From Ensifer sp. MPMI2T (GTDB taxonomy: Bacteria; Pseudomonadota; Alphaproteobacteria; Rhizobiales; Rhizobiaceae), in the NCBI RefSeq assembly GCF_004827385.1, contig NZ_SRXN01000003.1, positions 248,001 to 312,000 of the forward strand: 64,000 nt of DNA, read 5' to 3'. The translations under genes were made by a program, and so were the position numbers. This document shows positions 55,351-64,000 of this stretch, one piece after another. Each line of letters begins with the position of its first letter. The stretch's first letter is position 1. The notes beneath the pieces are model-generated. The model had not been told where the DNA came from, made no database searches, and saw only the letters and a program-made list of their open reading frames with translations.

Positions 55351-55554
55351 CGCCCAAAGTGACTTTCACTGGCGCACCTCTGATTTGCTATTGCCCTGCG
55401 ACGAACACTAGCGTGATCGGGTGACGAACGACCAGTTAAACGTTTGTAATCATTTACATAAATCAATCGCGCTTCCGATCTGGAGTGGCGGGAGTCTGCC
55501 TGCACAACGCCCTCGCAAACGAGCAGACATGACGCATTGCCTGCACAAGAAGCC

Positions 55555-55974
55555 CTACAGGCGTCCTATTTCGTAGTCTTGGCAGGACTCGCCGAATTGC
55601 GCCAGTGCCTCTTCCAAGTAGTCTGCCAGCAACGGTATGCCGAGCAGATAGGCGGCGGTTCGGTTGTTGTGTGCCTCGGCCGCCTGAGCACGAATATCGT
55701 CCCAGTCTTCCAGCTTGCCGTCACCGCGGCCGAGCCAGGTCATCGCGACGAGATCGATCTGCTCGTCTTCATTGAGTGCCCAAATCGCGCTCGCAAGTTC
55801 AGCCTCGACGGGATCGTCCGGTTGATCCTCAAGTACCGAGGCCATGTTGTCGTCGGATGCGTTGGATGCCGGGTTGGGATCCGTCACGGCATCCTTGACG
55901 TCGAATTCGCGCGCCTTGACTACGAAATAGCAGACTTTTTCGGGTGAAATCGACAGGTCCCAAGCTTCGCTCAT
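55555..55974 (-). CDS. DUF3775 domain protein
   Basis: 139 residues from the ATG at 55974 (GGAGG upstream). Acidic, with LSISPEKVCYFVVKAREFDVKDA at the start, ELASAIWALNEDEQIDLVAMTWLGRG in the middle and DYLEEALAQFGESC near the end, which I associate with DUF3775. Function unknown. It is convergent with minE. Confidence 0.78.
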   Translation of the reverse strand: MSEAWDLSISPEKVCYFVVKAREFDVKDAVTDPNPASNASDDNMASVLEDQPDDPVEAELASAIWALNEDEQIDLVAMTWLGRGDGKLEDWDDIRAQAAEAHNNRTAAYLLGIPLLADYLEEALAQFGESCQDYEIGRL

Positions 55975-56161
55975 TGGTGCAACCTCCAATTGGCGTCGTC
56001 TGTAGCGATCTCCGTCGGGAGGGGGGCGGATGCCCCATCCGAGAAGTATCGTTCGGTGTCCGATATCGGCAACTTTACCAGATCCCTACCGATCTTGGCG
56101 CGTATTGCCGTGTTCCGCTCGGCGGCGATCCCCCCTCGGTCCGCTTCTCGACAGCGGGCGC

Positions 56162-56995
56162 TCAACGGGCGATCAAGATGGGGATGGTGGCTTCGTCGAG
56201 CATCGTTTTCGTGACCCCGCCGAAGATGAGCTCGCGCACCCGCGAATGCCCGTAAGCCCCCATGATGATCATGTCGGCGGAAATGTCGACGGCATGCTGC
56301 TGCAGCACGGTCGCGACAGGACGGCCCGCGCTCGGTAGCTGGTCGACGGTAACGTTGATGCCGTGGCGAGCGAGATAGGCGGCGACATCGGCGCCGGGCT
56401 CCTCGCCGCTCCTCCCAGGACCTGCCTCCGGGTCAACCAAGGTCACGTGGACCGAGGTCGCCTTCGCCATGAGTTCGAGAGCCTCGCGCGCCGCGCGCGC
56501 CGCTTCCGCGCGCGAGTCCCAGGCAAGCAGGACCGTCTTCGGCCGAAGACTCGGCTTGCTGCCGGTCGGGATGAGCATGATTGGGCGCATTGCCTGAAAG
56601 AGGCTGCCGTTGATCACCTGCCGCTTCAGGTCCACCTGTCCCAGAACGCCTGATCCAATCAAGACCAGATCGGCATAGAGCGCGCGATCGCCAATCTCCC
56701 GATCTGCCGTCCCGGCTTCGGCGTAGATGCCGTCGACCGCGAAAGAGAGGTCCGTGCGAGAGACGATTTCGCGCGTGTGGTTCGCGGAAGCTTTAAGCTT
56801 CTCGCGATCGCGATCCCGTTGTTCCAGCCATATCGCGGAAACGGTCGCATACTCTCCCATCGGCGGCGGCGGAGCCATGGCGACGGCCAGGACAGAAAGA
56901 TGCGCACCCGCTTGGCCGCAGAGATCGACTGCCGTTTGCAGATCGCTGTCTGGACTGTCGACTTCTGTGACGGTGAGAATTGTCTTGAAGGGCAT
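56162..56995 (-). CDS. Universal stress protein, double UspA domain
   Basis: 277 residues with two UspA-like halves. The second ends with the nucleotide-loop pattern IMGAYGHSRVRELIFGG and the first with VLIGSGVLGQVDLKRQ, so the second half probably binds ATP. The first ~10 residues (PFKTILTVTE) are the usual beta strand. It is read leftward from a 240-base gap shared with the divergent kinase gene. Confidence 0.9.
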   Translation of the reverse strand: MPFKTILTVTEVDSPDSDLQTAVDLCGQAGAHLSVLAVAMAPPPPMGEYATVSAIWLEQRDRDREKLKASANHTREIVSRTDLSFAVDGIYAEAGTADREIGDRALYADLVLIGSGVLGQVDLKRQVINGSLFQAMRPIMLIPTGSKPSLRPKTVLLAWDSRAEAARAAREALELMAKATSVHVTLVDPEAGPGRSGEEPGADVAAYLARHGINVTVDQLPSAGRPVATVLQQHAVDISADMIIMGAYGHSRVRELIFGGVTKTMLDEATIPILIAR

Positions 56996-57234
56996 GAGCG
57001 TTCTCCGTTTGAAGAGTTGGTTGCGCTTCGGCCGTCAGCCTAAGCGAGTGACCGCGTCCTGCATTGAGCCGCATCAACCCCGCATGGGCCGAGCAATCCG
57101 GGCGCGATGTGCTACTTCGTGAAACGCTTTCGCCGATCGAGGGTTTCCCTCGGTGAGTGCTTTCGTTGATCGGTATCAATGAGAACGATCCCCAAACGGC
57201 GTTCCATGGCAGTCGGAGAAAACAGGAGGCATGC

Positions 57235-58788
57235 GTGATAGCGGAAGACCAGACCGCGGCGGTCGCTTTTCTCAGCGCTCCCGCTTCTCATGGCACCACC
57301 GAGCCGGTCGAAACGATGGAGACGCATATTTCCCGTATCTTCCTCGTCGGCCGACGGGCCTTCAAAATGAAGCGCGCGGTCAAGCTGCCCTATGTCGATT
57401 TCTCGACGGCGAGCCTCCGGCTTGATGCTTGCCGGAAGGAAGTGGAGCTCAATTCTGCGACTGCGCCAGGGCTCTATCTCGGCGTCCAGCGAATTACCCG
57501 CGAGAAGGATGGCGGTCTGGCGTTCGACGGCCATGGCGAACTGCTCGACTCAGTGGTTGAAATGGTGCGTTTCGATCAGCACTCTCTCTTCGACCGAATG
57601 GCTGTCGAGGGCAGGTTGACGCCTCGGCTCATGACCGTGGCTGCGCAGATGATCGCACGCTTTCATCGCGCGGCGCCGGTTGTTCATGACGGGGGAGGCG
57701 CTGCCAATATCGCTGGAGTTCTCCGCATCAATGCCGCGGGTTTTGCAACAAGCCGGGTCTTTCAGCCGGATGAGCTCGCTACCTTCACTCTCGCATTCGA
57801 GAGAGGCCTTGCACGTCATGCGGCCCTGCTCGACCGGCGCGAGGCGGCAGGAAAGGTCAGGCGCTGCCACGGCGATCTGCATCTGCGCAACATCTGCCTG
57901 TTCGACGGTGCGCCGCGGTTGTTCGACTGCATCGAGTTCAACGATCAGATCGCCACGGTCGACATACTTTATGACCTCGCCTTTCTCCTGATGGATCTTT
58001 GGCATCGCGGCTTTCCGGATCTCGCAAATCTGGTCATGAATCGATACCTGGACAATTCCGATGACGAGGACGGTTTCGTGCTTCTGCCGTACCTGATGGC
58101 AATTCGCGCTGCCGTCAGGGCGCACGTCACCGCGACACAGGTGGAAGAAAGCGGGGAAGCTTCGGCGAAACTCGTTGCAGAAGCGAAATCCTACTTCGAC
58201 CTGGCGCGCTCGCTGATCGACCCCGTACCGGCACGGCTGATCGCCATCGGTGGATTCAGCGGGTCCGGCAAGACGACAGTAGCAGAGGCATTGGCTGCGC
58301 AAATGGGTGCGCCACCGGGCGCCAGGATTGTCGAAAGCGATCGCATCAGAAAGCGCATGTATGGCGTTTCCGCGGAAACCAGACTTCCGCCCCCGGCCTA
58401 CCGTCCGGAGGTATCGGAAAAGGTCTATCGCCAAATGGCAGAGAGGGCCCGCTTGCTCCTCGCCGCAGGCGGCAGTGTGATTGTCGATGCGGTGTTCGAC
58501 AAGCTGGACAATCGCGACCTGATGGAACAGCTTGCCGGTGAATTCGCCGTCCCCTTCACCGCCGTGTGGCTGGATGCCGAACCGGCGCTTTTGCGTGACC
58601 GCGTTGCCTCCCGAAGCGGCGGGCCTTCGGATGCGAACCTCGACGTTCTGTCCGGCCAACTGGCTCGCGACAGCGGCGAGCGGGGCTGGAGGCGGATCGA
58701 TGCCGCGCATAGCGCCGAACAAATCGCCTCGGAGATCCTGAACCTTCAACAAGAAGCGGCACGGGCGCCGTCGCTACCTACGTCTTAG
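57235..58788 (+). CDS. Fusion of aminoglycoside-phosphotransferase-like and P-loop kinase domains
   Basis: 517 residues from a GTG at 57235 (AGGAGG five bases upstream; the ATG at 57231 is out of frame). Residues ~30-310 are an APH-like kinase fold: catalytic Asp in RRCHGDLHLRNICL (near 212) and DCIEFND. Residues ~330-517 hold an AAA/gluconokinase-like P-loop domain (IGGFSGSGKTTVAEAL near 338; VIVDAVFDK). Such bifunctional proteins are common in Proteobacteria, often next to UspA genes as here. Their substrate is unknown; antibiotic resistance should not be assumed. Confidence 0.85.
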   Translation: MIAEDQTAAVAFLSAPASHGTTEPVETMETHISRIFLVGRRAFKMKRAVKLPYVDFSTASLRLDACRKEVELNSATAPGLYLGVQRITREKDGGLAFDGHGELLDSVVEMVRFDQHSLFDRMAVEGRLTPRLMTVAAQMIARFHRAAPVVHDGGGAANIAGVLRINAAGFATSRVFQPDELATFTLAFERGLARHAALLDRREAAGKVRRCHGDLHLRNICLFDGAPRLFDCIEFNDQIATVDILYDLAFLLMDLWHRGFPDLANLVMNRYLDNSDDEDGFVLLPYLMAIRAAVRAHVTATQVEESGEASAKLVAEAKSYFDLARSLIDPVPARLIAIGGFSGSGKTTVAEALAAQMGAPPGARIVESDRIRKRMYGVSAETRLPPPAYRPEVSEKVYRQMAERARLLLAAGGSVIVDAVFDKLDNRDLMEQLAGEFAVPFTAVWLDAEPALLRDRVASRSGGPSDANLDVLSGQLARDSGERGWRRIDAAHSAEQIASEILNLQQEAARAPSLPTS

Positions 58789-58795
58789 AAGTGGA

Positions 58796-58850
58796 CGCAA
58801 ATCCGGACGGAAAACCGTTACACACTTCCGGAACTGCTCTGGGAGTTGCT
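58796..58850. repeat. Degraded class A intergenic repeat
   Basis: The stretch around CCGGACGGAAAACCGTTACACACTT resembles the core GCGGGCGGAAAACCGCAC-ACACTT seen at 25284 and (inverted) 42349, with several substitutions. It fills the gap between the convergent kinase and SRPBCC genes. Confidence 0.5.
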
Positions 58851-59347
58851 CAGCCTGGCTCGTTCGAAAACTTTGCAATCGCGTCTTTAGCCATCCGGTT
58901 GACGCACCAGCGAGCGTAGATGGGGCCGAATAGCGCGCCAAGCATCCTGCCGGCGACCGAGTTTGGGTAGTCATAGTCGATAAACACGCGCAAGCGACAG
59001 AACTGGCCTGAAGCAGCGATCTCGAAGCCCATCCGGTAGCCTCCGACGACGAGCAGGTTTGGCTGTCCTAGCGTCTCCCAAGTCTTGCGGCGCGGAGGAT
59101 GACGTTCGACGATCACCTCTTCTACGGACAGTCTCAGCCCGAGGACTTTTCCCTCCATTCGGACGAGCGAACCGACGGCGCGTCCCCGCGCTTCGTCGAA
59201 CTCATACGACATTCGTCCACCCAGCATCATCATCGAGGACTTCTGCATGTGCGAGCCGAGCCGGGTCGGGTCATCAAGGTAGTCAAAGATCGTCTCGGCC
59301 GACGCTCGGGCGGTTGCGAACGCTTGTGCCGAATGTGCGTAAGTCAA
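58850..59347 (-). CDS. SRPBCC (START-like) family protein
   Basis: 165 residues. The helix-grip fold is suggested by the start (AQAFATARASAETIFDYLDDPTRLGSHM), a strand-rich middle and a C-terminal helix (GPIYARWCVNRMAKDAIAKF). It should bind a hydrophobic ligand or act in polyketide/lipid handling. Its start overlaps the DUF2933 gene by four bases, making it the last gene of the second copper operon. Its role there is unknown. Confidence 0.82.
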   Translation of the reverse strand: MTYAHSAQAFATARASAETIFDYLDDPTRLGSHMQKSSMMMLGGRMSYEFDEARGRAVGSLVRMEGKVLGLRLSVEEVIVERHPPRRKTWETLGQPNLLVVGGYRMGFEIAASGQFCRLRVFIDYDYPNSVAGRMLGALFGPIYARWCVNRMAKDAIAKFSNEPG

Positions 59348-59553
59348 CTCACGTCGTCCTTTGTCGAATGACGTTGGTGTCGATCATGGTGATGGCTGCC
59401 ATGGCCGTGAAAAAGATGCATCAGGGGACACGCCAAAAGCAGCAGGTAGGGAGCGAGACCCAAGGCGTGCGCCCAGTGCTCGCGAAGCACGAAGAACACC
59501 GCGATGACGCCGAGCGATGCGGCAAGCAAAGTCCATTTGCGCTCCCATCTCAT
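59344..59553 (-). CDS. DUF2933 small membrane protein
   Basis: 69 residues with two hydrophobic segments ([30 protein letters not shown]) and a His-rich tail ([14 protein letters not shown]). DUF2933 proteins commonly accompany copper ATPases and oxidases. The tail may bind metal. The start overlaps the ATPase stop and the stop overlaps the SRPBCC start, so translation is coupled throughout. Confidence 0.88.
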   Translation of the reverse strand: MRWERKWTLLAASLGVIAVFFVLREHWAHALGLAPYLLLLACPLMHLFHGHGSHHHDRHQRHSTKDDVS

Positions 59554-61769
59554 ATCTGCGCACGCCTCAGTCTTAGAGCGTTGCCAATGACGCTGACGGA
59601 AGAGAGAGCCATGGCCGCGGCCGCGATGATTGGTGACAGAAGCAACCCGAAGGCCGGATAAAGGACGCCGGCGGCAACCGGCACGCCGGCGGCGTTGTAG
59701 ATGAAAGCAAAGAACAGATTTTGCCGGATGTTCTTCATCGTGATGTGGCTGAGCTGCCGTGCTCGCGCGATGCCTTGAAGATCGCCTTTGAGCAACGTTA
59801 CACCGGCGCTCTCGATCGCAACGTCCGTTCCGGTCCCCATGGCAATCCCGACATCGGCCGCGGCAAGGGCAGGGGCATCGTTCACCCCGTCCCCGGCCAT
59901 CGCAACGATCCGGCCCTCCCGGCGCAATCGCGCGACGATCTCGCTCTTATGCTCCGGAAGGACTTCGGCTTCGACTTCCTTGATGCCGAGTCTCCTGGCC
60001 ACGGCCTGCGCCGTCGTCTTGTTGTCTCCTGTCAGCATAACCACCCGGACACCTTCCTCGACCAGCGCCTCGACGGCAGCGGGTGTCGTCGACTTGATCG
60101 GATCGGAGATGGCAAAAAGTCCGCCGACGCGGCCATCGACGGCGGCAAAGATTACGGTCGCCCCTTCACCTCGCAAGGCTTCCGCCTTTTCGCTGAGGGA
60201 GGAAACGTCCATCTTTTCCTCGGCCATTATGCGGTGGCCGCCGATGACGAGCTTGCGACCGTCGACGGAGCCGGTCACGCCTTTGCCGACCGGACTGTCG
60301 AAGTCCTCCGCTGTGCCGAGATCCACGCCGTGTTCATTGGCGATCTCCACGATCGCCGCCGCGAGCGGATGTTCGCTCGCGCGTTCCAGGGTGGCGGCGA
60401 GGCGGAGCAATTCGGCCTCGGAAAAGCCGTTCGCGACCTCGATCGACGTGACCCTGGGTTTGCCCTCCGTCAGGGTCCCAGTTTTGTCGACTACGAGCGT
60501 GTCGACCTTTTCGAAGCGCTCCAACGCTTCGGCGTTTTTGATCAGCACGCCGAGCCGCGCGCCCCGTCCGACGCCGACCATGATCGACATAGGAGTGGCG
60601 AGGCCGAGAGCGCAGGGGCAAGCGATGATGAGCACGGCGACTGCGGCGATAAGCCCGTGCGCAAAGCGGGGCTCGGGTCCGACCGCCATCCATGTGGCAA
60701 ATGCAATCACGGCAATTGCAATCACGACGGGCACGAACCAGCCGGAGACCTCGTCTGCGAGGCGCTGGATAGGAGCGCGCGAACGCTGGGCATCCGCAAC
60801 CATGCGCACGATCTGCGACAGCATGGTATCGCGCCCAACCTTTCCCGCTTCCATGACGAACCCGCCTGTGCGGTTCATCGTCCCGCCAATGAGGCTGGCG
60901 CCGACCTCTTTGGTAACCGGCATCGATTCTCCGGTAATCATTGATTCATCGACCGAACTGCGCCCCTCGACGAGGACGCCGTCGACCGGGACCTTCTCGC
61001 CGGGCCGCACCCGCAGCCGATCGCCGACGACAACGGCTTCGAGCGGCACGTCCTCGTCGCCGCCGGCATCGCGAATGCGTCGGGCAGTTTTCGGGGCGAG
61101 GTCCAGAAGCGCGCGGATCGCACCTCCCGTCTGCTCGCGCGCCTGCAACTCCAGCACCTGCCCGAGCAGGACAAGCACTGTGATGACCGCGGCGGCCTCG
61201 AAATAGACCGCGATCGAGCCATCCACGGCGCCGAAGGTCGCCGGAAAGAGGCCAGGGGCAGCGGTTGCGACCGCGCTATAGATCCAGGCAGCGCCGGTTC
61301 CCATCGCGATCAGCGTGAACATGTTGAGGTGCCGGTTGACGATGGATCGCCATGCGCGCACGAAGAACGGCGCACCTGCCCACAGCACCACGGGCGTTGC
61401 AAAGAGGAACTGCAGCCAGTTCGACGTCTGCGCCCCAAGCAGCATATGCAGATTGGTGACATGGCCGCCCATCTCCAGCGCGAGCACCGGTATCGTCAAT
61501 ACTAGTCCGATCCAAAACCGGCGCCTCATGTCGATCAGTTCGGCGCTTGGGCCGGTATCTGCCGTTGCCACCTCCGGCTCGAGCGCCATGCCGCAGATCG
61601 GGCAATTGCCCGGGCCGATCTGGCGCACCTGCGGATGCATGGGGCAGGTATAGACGACACCTTCCGCCTGCTTCGGCTGAGGACCTGCGTCATGGCTTGG
61701 CTTCGTCGCGCCCTGCCGCCCGTGATGGTTGTGATGCTGGTGATGCTGGTGATGTTCATGATCGCCCAT
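59550..61769 (-). CDS. Copper-translocating P1B-type ATPase
   Basis: 739 residues from the ATG at 61769 (CGGAG upstream). A His-rich start ([13 protein letters not shown]) precedes a Cys-rich heavy-metal-binding domain ([22 protein letters not shown]). No classical CxxC MXCXXC HMA domain is seen. P-type motifs: transmembrane [10 protein letters not shown], phosphorylation [12 protein letters not shown]-site SEHPLA and [10 protein letters not shown]. The CPC motif fits export of Cu(I). It lies 205 bases downstream of the multicopper oxidase gene, with a repeat between. Confidence 0.93.
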   Translation of the reverse strand: MGDHEHHQHHQHHNHHGRQGATKPSHDAGPQPKQAEGVVYTCPMHPQVRQIGPGNCPICGMALEPEVATADTGPSAELIDMRRRFWIGLVLTIPVLALEMGGHVTNLHMLLGAQTSNWLQFLFATPVVLWAGAPFFVRAWRSIVNRHLNMFTLIAMGTGAAWIYSAVATAAPGLFPATFGAVDGSIAVYFEAAAVITVLVLLGQVLELQAREQTGGAIRALLDLAPKTARRIRDAGGDEDVPLEAVVVGDRLRVRPGEKVPVDGVLVEGRSSVDESMITGESMPVTKEVGASLIGGTMNRTGGFVMEAGKVGRDTMLSQIVRMVADAQRSRAPIQRLADEVSGWFVPVVIAIAVIAFATWMAVGPEPRFAHGLIAAVAVLIIACPCALGLATPMSIMVGVGRGARLGVLIKNAEALERFEKVDTLVVDKTGTLTEGKPRVTSIEVANGFSEAELLRLAATLERASEHPLAAAIVEIANEHGVDLGTAEDFDSPVGKGVTGSVDGRKLVIGGHRIMAEEKMDVSSLSEKAEALRGEGATVIFAAVDGRVGGLFAISDPIKSTTPAAVEALVEEGVRVVMLTGDNKTTAQAVARRLGIKEVEAEVLPEHKSEIVARLRREGRIVAMAGDGVNDAPALAAADVGIAMGTGTDVAIESAGVTLLKGDLQGIARARQLSHITMKNIRQNLFFAFIYNAAGVPVAAGVLYPAFGLLLSPIIAAAAMALSSVSVIGNALRLRRAQI

Positions 61770-61909
61770 TGGACACGACTCCGTTGGTAAACGCCCGTTG
61801 GAAGCCGCGCGTTTGGCGCGGTTGGCCAACGTGTTTCGCAATGCCGTTGCCGGCGAATACCGAATACTGACCCCGCCGCACGGGTTCCCTAATCGAAGCG
61901 ATCAAGGGA

Positions 61910-61974
61910 AGTTGTGCAGCAATTCAATGCGTTACAGCACCGAGCGTCGGATAGGACGCGCGGTGTTCTGTTGC
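61910..61974. repeat. Palindromic intergenic repeat (class B) inside the second copper operon
   Basis: TGTGCAGCAATTCAATGCGTTACAGCACCG followed by a GACGCGCGGTG stretch (quoted in parts) matches the GCAGCAATTCAA-GTGCTGCAG module at 18670-18696 and the hairpin module at 39131. It separates the oxidase gene from the ATPase gene. Expression of the ATPase may therefore be partly uncoupled. Confidence 0.6.
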
Positions 61975-63453
61975 TCAGCTCGCCTTCCGATAACGAACGA
62001 AGGACATCATCCCGGACGCCATGTGATACAGGTGATGGCAGTGGAGAGGCCAGCGCCCCGGATTGTCCGCGTCAAAGGCAATCGCCAGGCTTGTCATTGG
62101 CGGCACGACAACGGTGTCCCGCACGGCGCCGCCCCGCAGGGGCAGACCGGCGATTCCGACCACTTGAAAATGGTGCCCGTGAAGATGCATCGGGTGCGCC
62201 ATCATCGACATGTTCTGCATGACGATCTCCACCCTGTCGCCGAGCTTCACGCTCAAGGCATCACCACCTTCAATCTGCCATTTGTAGCCTGCCATGTCGC
62301 CGGTCAGCGTGAGTGTGAAATGCTGGACTGCCGGGCGTTTTTGGAGCGGCGCGATTGCCGTCAAACTCCGCTCGAGTTCGAGCCCGATCACCGGGCCTGC
62401 GTCTTCCCCTCGGGACGCGAGCCTGCTTACCGTCGCGCCGGGCGGGGCGAGGATCACGCCGGTACGCTCATTGGATCCTTCGCGCAAGGCGAGGACAGGG
62501 TGCGCCTCTCCGGTTCTGGGGAGTTCCAGGCGGATATCGAGTCGCTGGCCCATGGAGATGGGGAAGCGGCTTCCCGCAACCGGCTGGATCGCTTGCCCAT
62601 CCACCGCGATCAGTTGTCCAACGATCGGTCCGGTATCAATCGTGAATGCCGTCGCTGTCGCGCCATTTATGATGCGCAGCCGAACCCGGCCGCCGTTTTC
62701 GACCGCAACGATCTCGGGATCATCGAGCGTCCGGTCATTGGCGAGATAGGCGTCATATTCGATGTCGTTGAGGTCCATGGCGGCCATTCCCGACATCGCC
62801 GCGCCGGACATGTGCCCACCATGCATTGCGCCCGTCATGCCCCGCATCATCGAACCGTGGTCCATCGGCATACCGCCCATCGGAGCGGCGCCCTTTAGTT
62901 TAGCGAGCAGTTCCTCCGCTGGCGTGAAAGAAAAGTCGTGAAGCAGGACGACGACTTCCTGTTCATCGCGCTTCAAGTCCTCGGCCGTCCTGACGATCAA
63001 CGGTGCCGCCAGCAGATTCTGCTCCTGCAGCGTAGGCGCATGCATCCAGTGCGTTCCTCCTGGCCCGACCGGGAAGGTGTATCGCCGCGTTTCGCTCGGC
63101 ATCAGTAGCCCAGCCGGGTTATCCGGCACGCCATCCATCTCCCAAGGTGGCGCCAGTCCGTGCCAGTGAATAAGCGTGGGCTTGCCGCCCTCATTGCTGA
63201 GTGCAACGTCGAACTGGCCGTTCGCGTCGAGCGTGAGACCATGTCGTCCGTTCGGCTGGACGAGGCCGAAGACGTTCGCGGCTTTCCCGTTCACGTCTAT
63301 CACGCGTCTGGAGATCGTAAGCGAGCGTGCTTTCGCGTGTGATGACGGACCTGTTGCCGGTTGCGGCCATGCTGGCGCCGAAAGCCATATCGGCGCCGAA
63401 CCGACGAGCGTGGCGCCCGAAAGCAACCGCCCCAAGAAATGACGACGTTTCAT
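61975..63453 (-). CDS. Multicopper oxidase with Met-rich insert (CueO-like)
   Basis: 492 residues from the ATG at 63453. Tat-like signal KRRHFLGRLLSGATLVG; copper motifs HWHG (96-99), HWMH (135-138), HPMHLHGHHF and HCHHLYHMASGMM near the end. A Met/His-rich stretch at about residues 190-226 (PMGGMPMDHGSMMRG and following) resembles the Met-rich region of CueO that binds Cu(I). It is distinct from the 49512 oxidase. It is second in the leftward copper operon. Confidence 0.93.
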   Translation of the reverse strand: MKRRHFLGRLLSGATLVGSAPIWLSAPAWPQPATGPSSHAKARSLTISRRVIDVNGKAANVFGLVQPNGRHGLTLDANGQFDVALSNEGGKPTLIHWHGLAPPWEMDGVPDNPAGLLMPSETRRYTFPVGPGGTHWMHAPTLQEQNLLAAPLIVRTAEDLKRDEQEVVVLLHDFSFTPAEELLAKLKGAAPMGGMPMDHGSMMRGMTGAMHGGHMSGAAMSGMAAMDLNDIEYDAYLANDRTLDDPEIVAVENGGRVRLRIINGATATAFTIDTGPIVGQLIAVDGQAIQPVAGSRFPISMGQRLDIRLELPRTGEAHPVLALREGSNERTGVILAPPGATVSRLASRGEDAGPVIGLELERSLTAIAPLQKRPAVQHFTLTLTGDMAGYKWQIEGGDALSVKLGDRVEIVMQNMSMMAHPMHLHGHHFQVVGIAGLPLRGGAVRDTVVVPPMTSLAIAFDADNPGRWPLHCHHLYHMASGMMSFVRYRKAS

Positions 63454-63557
63454 ATCTCGTTTGAACCTCTTTCCCGCGTCGGCAACGCCGACGAAACGGC
63501 CGCCATGCGTGAATCGCAGGCAACCGGCGATCATCCGCTGGCGAGCGGAGCACGCGT

Positions 63558-63908
63558 TCAGGCTTGGGCTCGGGGAGGACCGAGAGTGGGAGGCGACGTG
63601 ACGCCAGTGATGGAACTTTCCGGATCGAGATAGTCCTGACCATGGGAGTCTAGCGACAGAACGACGGGGTTGGCAGCCGGAAGCACGATGCTGCACCAGG
63701 TGCAAGCGGTGTGGCAGCAAGCCTTGTGGTCGTCCGGGCGATGGTCGCCCGATTGGTTCAAGTCCCGTGACGTCTCGCTGTGTTCGAACTGCACGGCGTG
63801 GTCATCGCATGCAGAGGCGGTAGCCTCAGCCATCGGTGCGGCAAGGAACATGATCGCGACCAGGATGGCCAGCAATCCTCTCGCGCATCTCCAGGTAGTA
63901 TGGCCCAT
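63558..63908 (-). CDS. Small exported His/Cys-rich protein of the second copper operon
   Basis: 116 residues from the ATG at 63908; a TTG at 63947 is an alternative. The signal peptide (ARGLLAILVAIMFLAAPMAEATA) is followed by acidic/His-rich sequence and ACCHTACTWC, then a chain ending PPTLGPPRAQA. It parallels the 47343 protein in size, signal and Cys cluster. The Cys and His are potential copper ligands. Function unknown. It is the first gene of this operon within the window. Confidence 0.72.
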   Translation of the reverse strand: MGHTTWRCARGLLAILVAIMFLAAPMAEATASACDDHAVQFEHSETSRDLNQSGDHRPDDHKACCHTACTWCSIVLPAANPVVLSLDSHGQDYLDPESSITGVTSPPTLGPPRAQA

Positions 63909-63977
63909 CGCGATCACGTTTCCACTCGAACGTTTGTCCGTATTCAACCACAGTGCCGTGCGGTTGCAAGTGGCGCG

Positions 63978-64000
63978 TTGACCTTGATCAAATGGGACGA
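63978..64000 (+). promoter_or_regulatory. Possible CueR-type promoter reading off the window edge
   Basis: TTGACCTTGATCAAATGGGACGA begins with a -35 (63978-63983) followed by a TTGATCAA dyad and a GGGA element, resembling the copper-responsive MerR-family promoter layout. The rest lies outside the window. It would drive a rightward gene divergent from the second copper operon. Confidence 0.35.

Noticed and set aside
57235..58788. Aminoglycoside resistance gene
   Set aside because: The APH-like fold is fused to a P-loop kinase and sits next to UspA; this family is widespread and not linked to resistance by sequence alone.

Overview
The window looks like a secondary replicon (chromid or megaplasmid) of a Sinorhizobium/Ensifer-type alphaproteobacterium. 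Three things point there: the high-GC coding style, the co-occurrence of a hutUGHI operon, a phoCDET/phnCDEE-phnMN block and minCDE (in S. meliloti these lie on the pSymB chromid), and several copies of palindromic intergenic repeats of the kind common in rhizobia. This is inference from gene content and order recalled from the literature; no search was run. I saw no tRNA, rRNA, CRISPR array, transposase or phage gene.

Layout. 0-16.9 kb is a catabolic island. An ectoine-type ABC importer (EhuABCD-like) and two regulators (FadR-type GntR and Lrp/AsnC) are read leftward. Divergent from them is a run of three creatinase/ectoine-hydrolase-like M24 proteins, a complete heterotetrameric sarcosine oxidase (soxBDAG), EutB, EutC, DoeA/EutD, DoeB/EutE and PurU. 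17.1-24.8 kb holds two M81 (MlrC-like) proteins flanking an NTF2-like protein, RidA, an RpiR regulator, an SDR dehydrogenase and a GH20 hexosaminidase. 24.9-32.0 kb is a stress island: DUF982 proteins (two intact, one decayed), an SPW-repeat membrane protein, a shortened complex I NDUFS4-like protein, Hsp20 behind a ROSE-type thermometer, GroESL behind a CIRCE operator, and a DegP-type protease. 32.2-37.4 kb is hutUGHI with a HutC-type operator. 37.9-39.6 kb is an MFS transporter divergent from an ArsR-type regulator. 39.8-46.9 kb is phosphonate/phosphate uptake (phnC-D-E1-E2) with a DUF1045 protein, phnM and phnN. 47.3-51.7 kb is a first copper-handling operon, followed by an adenylate cyclase. 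53.4-55.3 kb is minCDE behind a CtrA-type site. 55.5-58.8 kb has DUF3775, a universal stress protein and an APH/P-loop kinase fusion. 58.9-63.9 kb is a second copper operon read leftward (small His/Cys protein, multicopper oxidase, P-type ATPase, DUF2933, SRPBCC).

How the parts work together. The most interesting unit is the first island. It reads as uptake of an ectoine-like cyclic compound, ring opening by metal-ligand-free M24 hydrolases, deacylation by DoeB, PLP/cyclodeaminase-type steps by EutB/EutC, and oxidative N-demethylation by SoxBDAG, with the folate one-carbon product released as formate by PurU. EutA and the usual aminotransferase/dehydrogenase that finish ectoine breakdown are not in the window, so the true substrate may be an N-methylated ectoine-like or creatine-like molecule.

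Two other points stand out. The groEL gene has a TAA that removes a GGM-type C-terminal tail which is still readable in frame just downstream. A decayed third DUF982 gene, with several frameshifts, lies between degP and hutU.
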